NCBI GenBank assembly: GCA_015680685.1
Contig: MNCI01003750.1
Span: 185,714 to 249,713, forward strand
Direction: 5' to 3'
From: Gnetum montanum
Taxonomy: Eukaryota > Streptophyta > Gnetopsida > Gnetales > Gnetaceae
Length of the DNA stretch: 64,000 nucleotides
Both the position numbers and the translations under genes were made by a program. Below, in pieces: positions 25,201 through 37,200 of the stretch (its first letter is position 1; every line of letters starts with the position of its first letter). A model generated the notes under the pieces. The model saw only the letters and a program-made list of their open reading frames with translations, was not told where the DNA came from and did not search any database.

Positions 25201-28200
25201 GGATGATAACACTCTGAGGTTCGCCGGATATGTCTCTGGAGCTCCCCCCAGGAGCTCTCACAACTAATGCCTAGGATGAGGTAGGGGCATCGCCCCCCTC
25301 TGAGCCACTGACGGGCACTGTGCCCATGTGCCCGATCAAGCTGTCTTTGTCTCTCCTCCTCCTCCTCCCGTAGGCGCTCCTACTCCGCTTTTTCCGCCTC
25401 CTCTTGTGCTCTTCGGGTTGTGTCTTCCTGTCTTAGCTCCTCTCTTACCTAGGCTCAGATTTCGTCAATGAGCCAGGCCTGAGCAACCTCTGCCAAAAGC
25501 TCATGTTGCCGCAGCTACTCCTATTCCCGCTCGTGGAACTGGGCTTCTAGGTCTGCCCGAGACTAGGCAAGGACCTCGTTCCACTTGGCCTCCCACTCCC
25601 GCCTCTCCGTCGCCTGCGTGCACTGCTCGGCCTATTGAAGCTCCTCAGCCCAGTTGGAGCGACCGCTGGGGGGTCTGTCAGGGGGGAAGCCGTCCTGAGA
25701 GCAGGGGGTGCGAGCTTCGTTGGGAGCGGCGTCCCCAAGCGAAGGCTGTAGTGGTTGGGGCCGAGGGGGGAGGGGGGGCAGCAGAGGTGCCCCCCCCCCC
25801 CTCAGGGGGGCAGATGATGATGGGCCTGGCGCCCCCCTAGCCCCCCTCCACAAAGCCAAGATTAAGCCCGAATGCCAACCGCGTCGTTTGAGGAGAAGGG
25901 CCTCCAGAAAAAAACGTGGGAGGTTAATCTGGAGGCCTAACTTCAGACATCGCATGAAGACAAAATGTAATCCCTGAAGTTTGGACGCATTGCCAGACCG
26001 GACGAAAAAATAGTCCACCAAATCAACCGCTCGGGCCCAGAGACGAGGGAGGGAAGATCTGGGAACCTGGCGGCTCTGCGTTCATGGCACGGGTCCATCG
26101 AAAAAGAGCTCATCGTCCTATAGGCCTCGGGTGGTGGGTAAGACGATTTCTCCAACGACCTGGGCCCCCAGACAGCTGGCGATAGCTAACTCAGTGATGC
26201 GAACCTCGCGTCCTTGAAAGAAGGTCCGGTCGTCGTCCCAGTTTGTGAAAAAAGCGTCATCTGCGAGGTCTGGGTCACCGACCAGCCGCCAGAGCTCCTC
26301 ATCATCCCGGAAGGCAGCACAGTCAAGTTCATACGTCGGCGTGATACCCATGGTTGCTCTGATTTCGCTCCACGCATAGCGCATCAGGGCAATGATCCGC
26401 CGAGGGGGGGGAAGCCTGTCCTGCTGGAAATTAGTGTGGTTGCGCAACTTCCAAGTGACCCATAAAAACATTGACGCCCAGGAGTCGCCCATCAACTGTC
26501 TCGGGGGGGCACCGCCACTTCGCGCCAGGTGTCGTGCATGCAAGCGCATTCATAGATGAAATGCGCGATTGTTTCTGGCACGGCGCCACAGTGAGGACAC
26601 ATGTCGTCCTGCATGATGCTGCACCGGCGCAGGACAGCGCGAACAAGGAGTGCTTCGAACCGTACCAACCATAAAAACATTTTAACTTTTTCAGGGAGCC
26701 GCCCGCGCCAAATTCGCTGCCACCCGTCCTCCTGAGGATATTTTTCTGACAACAGGGCACACGGCTCAAGGTGCAGCTAGCCCTGGGTTACCATAGTTCG
26801 TGCGTGCTGACAGAGCGTCTGCCAGGGGCGCGAGGCACGTGTTCCGATTTCCCACAGCCTGTATTTACTATTGATGATGCGGGCCCACTGGCTCCATTCC
26901 CCATGCCTGTGTGTCAGGCGGTGTAGGAGCCGTTGCTGCCCCAACATGATTTTGTCCTCAAAGGATGAAATGCCCAACCCCCCCCCCGCCTTTCGAGGGC
27001 GCGCAATGCAGGCCCAATTAACGAGGTGAAGCTTGCCCCCCCTGCCCGCCCCCCCAAACGAAGCTTCGGACCATTTTGTTGATCTGTTGAGTGATGGCAA
27101 TGGGGGGAGCGGCAACGGCCGCCACAAATCGTGTGACAGCCATGAGAATCCCAGTTGCCACCAAGAGGCGGCCCTTGCGGGTTAGGAAGCGATTGGCCCA
27201 GTGATTCATCCGCTTTTCGACCTTAGCCATGAGTGGGCCCCACGAATTGTTCCAGCCCCATTGGAACAGTGGGATGCCCAGGTAGGTGTCTCCTGTAGTC
27301 CCAGGCTAGATGTCAAGGATTTGCACCACCCTGTCCTTAACTTGCGCATCAACATTAATGAAATGCGCCACAGACTTAGTGCGATTGATTTCCAATCCTA
27401 ATTCTTCTACCAGCCGAGTCAGGGCCATGTTAATACAGCATGCTTGCAGGGCCGCTGCCCGGCTGAGCAACATAATGTCATCGGCGTAATGTTCAGCTCG
27501 ACAAGTGACCATAGCAATGTCCAAGCCCTCCACCCCGGATGTGCTGCAGTAATGTTGCATGAGATCCATGGCACTGATGAAGAGTAGGGGCGAAAGTGGG
27601 TCCCCTTGTCTTAACCCCCGACCGGCGGATGAGAAACTCCACAGTCCCCCCCCCCCACATCGAAGGAAAAATCGGTGGAGGACTGGATGTGCATACACAG
27701 TTGAATGAAACTATGGTCAAACCCTTTTTGATGCATAATGGTTTGCAAGGCTTCCCAACTGAGTGTATCATAGGCCTTAGCTATGTCAAGCTTGAGACAT
27801 AGGCCAGGGAAGCCCGTAGTTCGAAGGGAGTGCAGCACCTCTTGCATGAGGAGGACCTGATCCTAGAGGGTCCTACCCTGCACAAAGCCAGCCTGATTGA
27901 TTCCCACTAGTTTGGGCAGAAGAGGCCCAAGCCGGTTGGCCAAGAGCTTGGAGAAGATTCTGATAAGGACATTGCAAACTCCAATGGGACGGAAGTGTTC
28001 CGGGCGGTGGGCATCCAACTGCTTGGGGATGCATACGATTCAAGAGCAGTTGAGTTCCCGCCGCACTTGTCGCCTGGCTAACATGAGGTTGAACGCATCC
28101 AGGATATTGGGTCCCACAATATCCATAAAACTCTTGAAGAATTCAAGGGGCCAACCATTGGGTCCAGGCGCTTTCCCTCCCGGCATGCTGTTAATGGTGG

Positions 28201-31200
28201 TAGTCAGTTCTAGCCAGGAAAAGGGGGCCATTAGCCGCCTGTTGTCTACTTCGTGGAGCACCTTCTCCACATGGACCGAGATGGGTTGAGTTGGCCGCTT
28301 GGTCCAAATGCTTCCCCAGTATTGTGACAGCTCATTGGCTATCCCCTGTGCGTTGTCGATAACTTCGCCTGTCTGGGTTTAGAAGCAATGGGTCTGGCTT
28401 TCACCACGGGTTTTGGCCATGGCAAAGAAGAATTTTATCTATCTGTCCCCTTCTCGGAGCCATCTGACCCAGGAGCGCTGCCGCCAATATGTTTCCTCCT
28501 CCAGGTCAAGGTTCTGGAGTTGTCGTAGGAGACGCATCTCCTCCACATGCAAGTCCTCCCCAGCCTCCTGCCGTGCTTGGATTTGCCCAAGCTGATCTCG
28601 GACCATCCTTTGACCAGATCTAAAAGAAAATTTCTCCTCCACCGGGAGGGCCCGGATGGCCCACTTTAGACGGAGCAGGGCTTCTTTGAGGAAGTTTCGG
28701 GGGTCAACCTGGTCGGGTTGATAATCAGCCCAGATATCCTCCACCAACGACCGTAACCATGGTTTGGAGAGCCATGTGGCCTCGAAACGGAAGGGGCGTG
28801 GGGCCCGGGGCTTATCCGTTCCGAAGGAACAGACCAGCGAGCGGTGGTCGAAGGCAACTCTTTCTTGCCCCGTCACGTGCACAGTGGTGCGGAGGAGGAG
28901 ATCGAAGCTAACCCAGACCCGATCGATGCGGGAGAGGATACGGTTCGACCCTTTTCGTCGATTGCTCTAGGTGAAGTGGCAATTCTCAATGTGTAAGTCA
29001 ACCAAGGAGTGAGTGGCCAGGAAATCGAGGAAATCCTGGGCACCCAAAGGTGGGGGGGCAACTCCCCCAGACTTCTCCCAAGGGTGTAAGTGCTAGTTGA
29101 AGTCGCCCACCACCATCCAGGAACGGTGGTCTGGCACCAGCAGCGCCACCCGATTCAGCTCCTACAGTTGCAGCTCCCAAGCCTACGCCCCGTAGAAATT
29201 GGTCAGCCAGATTCCTTGGGCAGGAATCTGGACGGTGATGGCCCATGGTGAAGTGTCTACCAATCTCATGGTGTATCGTGCTAGGATGGTGAGACCCCCA
29301 GCCCTGCCCTGGCAGGGGTGCAGCTAGGCATCCCAACCCTCCCATTTGAGAAGGTACGATTCCTCCGCCTACAGCTTGGTCTCCTGGAGGCAGACGATGT
29401 CACAATTTTCTTCTTTAACAATTCGACACAGGGTATTTCTTTTGTAGGGGATACCCTGTCCCCTGCAATTCCAACTAAAAACCTTCATGTACAACCAGAG
29501 GTGCGACGTTGATAGACCTCCCAAAAGGTCGATATTACGTTGGGCTTGTTTTCTCTTTGATCTAGTCTCTGTAGGTCTGCCTAGACGGCCCTCTCCATCC
29601 CGCACCACTGGGGTGCACTCAGCCTCTTCAGTTGGGGACTCCTGCACCTGGCGCTGCCGGGTTCGGGTGCTCCCCCGAACCACGTTAACCCATTTCCCCA
29701 AAGGGGGGAGCTCGGGTCCCAGTTCCGCATCGTTCAGCGGAGCCGTTGGTGGCCGAGGGGGGCTATGTGGGATGTGTCGGTTGGTTGTGGGTNNNNNNNN
29801 NNNNNNNNNNNNNNNNNNNNNNNNNNNNNNNNNNNNNNNNNNNNNNNNNNNNNNNNNNNNNNNNNNNNNNNNNNNNNNNNNNNNNNNNNNNNNNNNNNNN
29901 NNNNNNNNNNNNNNNNNNNNNNNNNNNNNNNNNNNNNNNNNNNNNNNNNNNNNNNNNNNNNNNNNNNNNNNNNNNNNAGCGAGGGAGGGGGGGCGGTGTA
30001 GGGGAGCAAGGGGTGTGGTGGCCGTGAGGTGACTTTTGGGGGGGTTGGTTGGACGGGGGGCGCATTCATCCTTTGCATCCCATGGTGACCCAATTGCCCC
30101 CCTCGAACAACTGTCGGGCCGAGTCTCTCGGCCGTGTCCTGCGAAAGCGACATTCTGCTTCAAGGTGTCCAGGCTTCCCGCAACACCCACACCCGTCCGG
30201 CCTACCCGCCTAGTGGTCCGTACCACGCGTCGGGGTAGGATCCGCTCCCAGGTTCTCGAACGTGACCTGGAGGGTTTCTCCCCCCCGGGGAGTTCCAGCA
30301 CAATCTCCCAGACGAGGTCGGTCTCCGACAGACTGCGGCAGACGTAGAAACGTGCGAAACTCATTCTCTCTATCAACCGTGTAACGCGGTCGAAAGCAAT
30401 AGTCACCGAAAAACCCCGCCACCTCCGTCAGGAACTCGAGGTTCCAGAGTTCCCAAGGGATGCCGACCACCTGCACCCAAACCGGGGCCCGGGCGAACAA
30501 GTCGGCCTCTCGGTGGACCTTGGGACGCCATGGGGTCAGGGCAAGCCCCCGGGCCCCGTAGAACCACGGGCCACCGAACAACACGGAGTCTCTAGCCTGT
30601 GGGAAGGGGAGAATGAAGAGGAGCAGATCCTCGGAAAGGCTTCGAATGTCAACCTCCCCCACCCTCCACTGTTCCTTCACCCACCGGTGGATGAGGTCCA
30701 GCCGCGGGCAAGCCCCTCGGGAAATGAAGCGGCCAATGAGGCTCCTTTCCATAGTGCGGACGCCCTCGGAGGGGGGGTGTGGACACGCAACCGCAGGGTG
30801 TGGTCACTGCGGGGGTGGGCCGCGATGGCACCACTTGGTTTCTCAGCCCCCATACCGACACGGCCATCCCCAACAGCAGTGGTTACTGCAATCGCTACGT
30901 TGGTTGCTGCTCCAAGTGTGGTGGAGGTTGTTGTTGTTGTTGCGCTTGCGGTGGCTACCGCGCCTGTTGCAACGTCGCCTGTTGCTGCTATGCCTGGTGT
31001 TGCTGCTATGCCTGGTGTTGCTGCTGCCGTCGCCGCTGCGTCTGCTTCTGCTTCTGCTGTTGCTGCGCTGGTTGCTACTGCTGAAGCTTCTGCTGTTGCT
31101 ACGCCAGTTGCTATTGCTGCTGCTGAAGCTCCCATTGATGTTGGAATACTAAAGAATGTTGATGGTCTATCCGGACTTAGTTGTCTTGCTTTCAGTTGGA

Positions 31201-34200
31201 TAATTGTATCCATCTAAGATGGATTGCCAAACTTCAAATTCCATTGATTCAAAGAATCCCTACATCCGAGCTTTCTAGTATGCAAAATCAATTCCACCAA
31301 ATATGGGCAGCTTGTTGTAGGATGCCCCCTCCATAGTTCACTGCAAGTTGTTATGCTCACACTAGGAGTACCAAAATCCCATAGAATAATTTTCATGGTA
31401 CAAGATTTACATGGTTCCCTGACTTGGGTACTTCCACACTCAAAGGATAGAATCCTTGCATACCTCTAGACTATGTTGCTCAAAGTGTGGTTTCAATGAC
31501 ACCACAACCTATATAGGGCTTCAGTTACAATGTACCCTCAAGTCTCGCAAGCTCTCAAGCTCTTCTAAGGATGATTTCCCTCAAGAAACTCATCCGACCC
31601 CTCAAGGTTTGACCCTCAAGTCTTACAAAGAGTGTGTATCTACCATACACATAGTCCCACAGGGCAAGATGGGAAAAAAATGAAAGACAAGAAAAGGATT
31701 GAAACTAACTTTTCTAATTCCTTGCTTTATGCTTAGGACATACAATAGATAGAAAGAAGGCGGATCTTTTCTTCTCAATAGATGAATACAATGCTTGCTC
31801 ACTTGTTTATTCATTTTGCTTTGATCTTACCATACTTTTATAGGTTTGTTCCCCCGTAAATGTCGATTGAATCCCTAGCAATGGCTATAAATGGTCACAG
31901 GAAATGTCTCACTCGAGGCTTGGAACATCTCACTAAGTTTGGAAACTTGGCAAACAAGACATCTTGTTAGGGAGGTAAACGTCTCTAGTAGGGGAGAGAG
32001 CTCTTCTTGGGTTGAGAGACATCTCGCCCAAGATGTCTCATGCAAGTGTGAGACATCTCTTGTGGGTGTGGTACATCTTTTGCAGAGAGCTAAGATCTCA
32101 ATAGAGATGTCTATGCTCAGCCCAAAACGTCTTCTACAGGTAATTGATGTCTCTTCCATGAGATAGACATCTCCTATTCTTATTGTGTTTCTTCTTCTCC
32201 CGAGATTCTCTTTCATGGTCTTGCAAGACAAAATGCCGGATCCGTCCTTCTTCTTGGTCTTTCCAATGGTGACATGTTCAACCTTCTTTGTCCTGCAAGA
32301 ACCCCAAAAACATACAAACAAGTTCTCCATTCTTCAAGGTTTTGTCACACCAAAAATGTCAACAAGTCTTAGTGAATGTAAGTAAAAATTTCTGTTTCAG
32401 TTTCAGTTTCAACTTGATCTATTGATGTAACTACCACTTGTAAATATTCAGTTGAACTACTTAAGTAATCTACAAGTAAAAAGAAATGATGGTCTAATCT
32501 ATCAACATGGATGATGGTGTGCATCAACACTATCATCATCAATCAATTTATCAATGACAAAATAGTGCAGGTATATCCACTACAACCTCAATGAAATGTC
32601 AAGAAATAGCTCAATCTCCTATCAAAATGCCTATTATGCCTAAAGGAAGACAAGCCTCTAGATCATGTGCTGCTACAACGTTTATTTGCCTGTGATCTTT
32701 GTAATTGGTTTTACAGAGTCTCCAAGTAGAATTCATATATCCCAAATAATATCAAAGTACTGGAGCATAAGTGGACTCCACTTGACTTCAACATCACATT
32801 TGATTGGCACTGATCCATTGCATCTGTTATCAATTATGGGTGAAACAAAATGCAAGAATTTTATAAAATAATTATGCATGCCTTAAGACAGGTTGAAACA
32901 AGTTCTTTTTACAGCAGTGGAAGATGCAATCGTTCAAATGGTCTAACGGTAGTGAAATAATCCTCTTAAACACATACTATCCTTCAAAATTGGAATTTGA
33001 CTACTTTTTTTTTAAGTATTTTTGCTTATTCCTAGTATAAAATATGCTAAATTTTTAGAGCCAGACATAATCAAAATGCCCAAAAATTGGAGGAGGTGTC
33101 AGTTTGATGCTTTGTAAACTAAAAACGTGTCACTTAATATCAAAACAGAATGAAGCAAAGGTGATACGATGAGTAGAAAAGGAAGCATACTCTTGACCTT
33201 GAATGCACTTACATTTTTCATAATTTTTATTCTTTATTTTCAGCTGAAAACTACAAATAATAACAGGTTTAAAGTTTGAGTTTCATTTGTGGTGTATGGT
33301 TTGATCAAATATTTGGAGTGACTCTGTTTATCATAAAAAACCGTGTCATTTGCTATTTACATTTTTATGTAATAGTTTTTTTTAAGTAAATAATATAGAT
33401 GATACCTGTTACCCACGGATAAGTGTGTTAAATATCTTTTGAAAATCACAGAGTGAGAGCAAGAACCATATTGATCCCTGCTAGGATTTTGAGATTCCAA
33501 ACTTGTTATCCTTGAAATTAAGGCCTTCAGTGCCACCTCAATGACTGAAATCTCACTTGATTTGCAACGTCTGTAACATTTTGGTTTCACATTTTTGGGA
33601 TTGGTTTCATCCAGCTTCAGCTAGAAGATCTCATGCATCCCTTTTTGTTTGTCAGTGAACACACACAATAGATCCAATAATTACACCTTTTGATGCAATA
33701 GGGAAAACCGGCTATACACATGGTAACTTTCAAATTAAAATTTTACCGTCAAGAGAGAATATGATGCAAGAATTATATAGTTTAAACGTCTTATTTTTCC
33801 TGTCTAACATTGTATCATATATGGATAGCTTACTTTTTGATCTTCTATTCTCCATCTTTGCATCGTCTAATAACTCTAAAGTATATGTTCTTAAGAAACT
33901 AATTTGATCACTCAATGTAAGTGGGATGAGAAAATTTTTAAGTACATCTGCAGAATTGTGATTAAGTCATCGTACAGAAAAGAAATGGTAACATCGGGTT
34001 ATGATGGATCCATATCTCACCAAACATTTTGGATATCGTCATTCTTCCTTGCAATCCCCAATAATATGCTTTCCCTCCCAGTGAGGATTTTACAAAGTAA
34101 ATATACACCAAAATGTACCATATAGTAAATCTTTTCTATTCTCTTCTCTGAGCTTTTTTATCTATTGTTTATTAACTTGATCCTCTGAAACAATGTTAGG

Positions 34201-37200
34201 TATGCTTGGTATCATCAAGAGGTTGAAGTTTCAAACATTGTATAAATCAGGCCACATGTGATGCAATAATAGTCTCTCTTAATCAGTTGTGTCATCTCAA
34301 GTCACACAGTACCTATTAAAATATTTGGTCAAAAACAATGCGATAGAACAATCAATTAAAAAAGGCAAGAACATGTATGTCTGTTTCTTAAAAAAACGTG
34401 TGAGCTACCTTCAAAACATATGTTCTCTCCTTCACGATCACAATCAAGCCACAGTACCAAATAATCACATGAACGAGCCTCTTGTAGCAAATGTCTGCGA
34501 ATATTAGCCTGCCCACAAAACGTTTGGAACAGATCGATGGTTATCAAAAAGCAAATAAGTTATAGACTTCATGATAACCAAAACCAAATGGTTTGAGTCT
34601 AAATAGTGAAAATAACTGTATGATCCCCTTTTTAGGCTTAAAATAAATTCATAAAACCTGAAATCAGTTGATCTTTATAGAACTGTTAATGTAATGAAAA
34701 TTTATCAGCTATCACTATTCACTATAGATTTATTTGTTTTTCAGACTAAAGCAATAAATATCAAAACAATAACAAGACTAACAGGACCTGAGAACGAAAG
34801 CAGAATTTGTTCAGAAAATTCAAATGCTAACTGTTCTTCTAAAAATACAACTGCATAAGCACCTTTCCAAATGAAGCAAAATAAATATTCAAGCTTCCTG
34901 GAAAATCTATGGTTAGTCATCTGCTTTTGGTAATACGTGAGAAAGCCCATATAGCTTTTTTAATTTAACTGGTTATATGCATTTAGAGATATTATATCAA
35001 TAATATTCCACAGGCAACAGATAAACCAAACTTTATCCAGAAAAAAAAAATGTATTTAACCATGTGCCTGAGACAACGGTGTAATTGTGCATCTTGCATT
35101 TGAGATAAGTCTGCAAATAAGATTACTAATTACCAATTTAAAAAAATGCTTCTCCAAGTGAGGCAATGAATAGCAGCTTAATTAACCAACCAACCATGCA
35201 CCAGCAGGTCAGTCTTATTTGTAAGACATCTGACTTGCATCATACACGTTGTATGATTAATACCAACAGGTTTTACCTAGATGTTTATGCCTTGTATAAA
35301 AAATTGCTTAAACTAAACTCTGCCCAGTAGATCAATATTATCTCTACATAGACATAAGAAATATTTCAGTTTCACTTTATTGATAAGAGCTTTGACATAT
35401 CCTAATAACATCTTAATATAAAGCACTGACATGATAATTTTCACAACTATCATGCGTAAGAAAGGTAAGAAGCCATGGTCTCTGGAAGCAAACCAGATGC
35501 CTTTATAAGCAGTTGCTCCTAGCAAACTTACCAACCTGCTAGGTCATTTAGAACTGTAACTATCTGTGTTTTTTCTTATGCTTTTCATTTATGTACAATA
35601 TTTCACCTCCTCCACATTCTACCTCATCTCACAGCAGTATTATAATAACATTCTACGAAACATACTATTAACACTCCTTGACATAATATTTGTTTTTAAA
35701 AGCAACAAGCATCAACCATTTACAAATTTTTTTAAAAATTTGTCGTAATAAAGCTAGTTCATCAATTTGTTAAGGCTAATTTTGGAACTAACCAAAGCAC
35801 TAATAATGACTAGGACAGTTACATATACCCAAGCATTTATCTATGATGATTAAAAAAGATATGATACTTTTAAATACCAGAAATTCACCTTTGGATTTGC
35901 TTCAACCTTTATTATAGGAGCTTGAAAAAGATCAAAGGGGTCTGTTGTCTCCCAATTTTGATATTTTGGAGGAAAATCAGTACTGTGACAAAATGAAAAT
36001 CACAAATCTTTACATCTCAATATAGAAAAATCATTAAAAACTAGAAAAAGCTAATGATATGTAATCATTGTAGGGTTAATTTAGTATTTTGGCTGTTTAT
36101 ATGGGAAAAAAGGGTGTAGAAACAACTCCAGTACATCCATTTTAATGAAGCAAAACAGTAATAAAAAATGAAAATTGATCATATGGGATTTTCATTAAAT
36201 AGTAAGACAAAATTGAAAACTCAACTTTATTATCAGGTGCCAATGAAACCAACATAAACAGCAGTGCAGAATTTATTAATTGTTATAGATCAATATCATG
36301 TAGCAAAGGAAACAAACCTCATTACATGTCCAATAACTGATGTTACTTTATGAAATGCTTCCACTCCCTTAAACATTCCATAAAACTCATGTACATCTGT
36401 CTTTGCTCTTCGAGTCTCCATCTGTTTCATTGTCCCATTTAAACTTTGAATGATTAATAATACAAAAAAGTTCAATATTTACTATCAAAACCTTGACTAA
36501 TTTTAATAGTAAGGTGCTTTGTTTCTAAAGTCAGAAGACAAGGGTTCAAGCCTGGATGCAGCCACTCAAAGAAGTTAGGGTTTCTCTCATCCTTTTTTAA
36601 ATTCTTGACTGAAAGTAACTCTTTAGATAATAAACTCCACTTGAGACACATATTAAAATTTCTTGAAAAGAGTTCCAAGACCATAGACTAATGAACTGCC
36701 TTTAAGAATTCTTGAACAGTTTGTCATCTAACAAAATAGAAGCATCTAACCGTTGCAAGCCCAAAAAATACTAGTACAAAGATATCAAAACCAAAGAAAC
36801 AAGTACATCTGAGATGTTAAATATTTGCTAGGAAACTTTCCTCAGAGTACAGCTCTGATCCCTACTGTATCAACATTTTTACAATGTTATTCTCCTCATC
36901 TGGCCCTTGATTTTTAATATGTGTACTGTGTACATTAATATGTCATTCTATATATGAATTCCTAAGAATGTTTCATTTTGTTCGTGTAGCAACACTGCAC
37001 ACGATTTCACCGACTTCTCAAAAGGCTTATTAGAAAGACTCCATGAGAAAATGCCATATACATGGAAAAACAAAAACATTCAATTAAGAAAACATGACTT
37101 CTTGGTTGTGACCTTTCCTACTATTGCAAATAAAAATGGTGTGTTGTTCTTAATGACTAAAAAGTTGAATACCCTGAGCATCCAAAATCTGCTTACATGA

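Larger units (their letters stand above)
24812..31152 (-). mobile_element. L1-type LINE inserted in copia gag, 8-bp TSD
   Basis: 6341 bp including 185 N. TSDs AGAATGTT lie at 24804-24811 and 31153-31160; removing the LINE and one TSD restores the gag reading frame exactly. On the minus strand: 5' UTR with GCT/GTT-type triplets (31152-30753), ORF1 (30752-29500), ORF2 from ATG 29487 to about 26118, a GC-rich 3' UTR and a poly(A) tail (T run at 24812-24822). The host gene TOP3B is in the same orientation. Long open stretches and intact RT Asp residues make it one of the younger elements here. Confidence 0.95.

Noticed and set aside
24861-25261. Proline/glycine-rich ORFs (e.g. 79 and 105 aa)
   Set aside because: Products of the G/C-run tandem repeat in the LINE 3' UTR.
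30649-31213. Long overlapping ORFs up to 234 aa on both strands rich in Ala, Leu or Cys
   Set aside because: They are frame readings of a GCT/GTT triplet repeat in a LINE 5' UTR and of ORF1 antisense; no domain and mirrored composition.
31875-32330. 151-aa minus ORF
   Set aside because: Falls in the repeat with GAGATGTCT motifs; the repeated SLETF/SETF-like text reflects the DNA motif, not a protein family.
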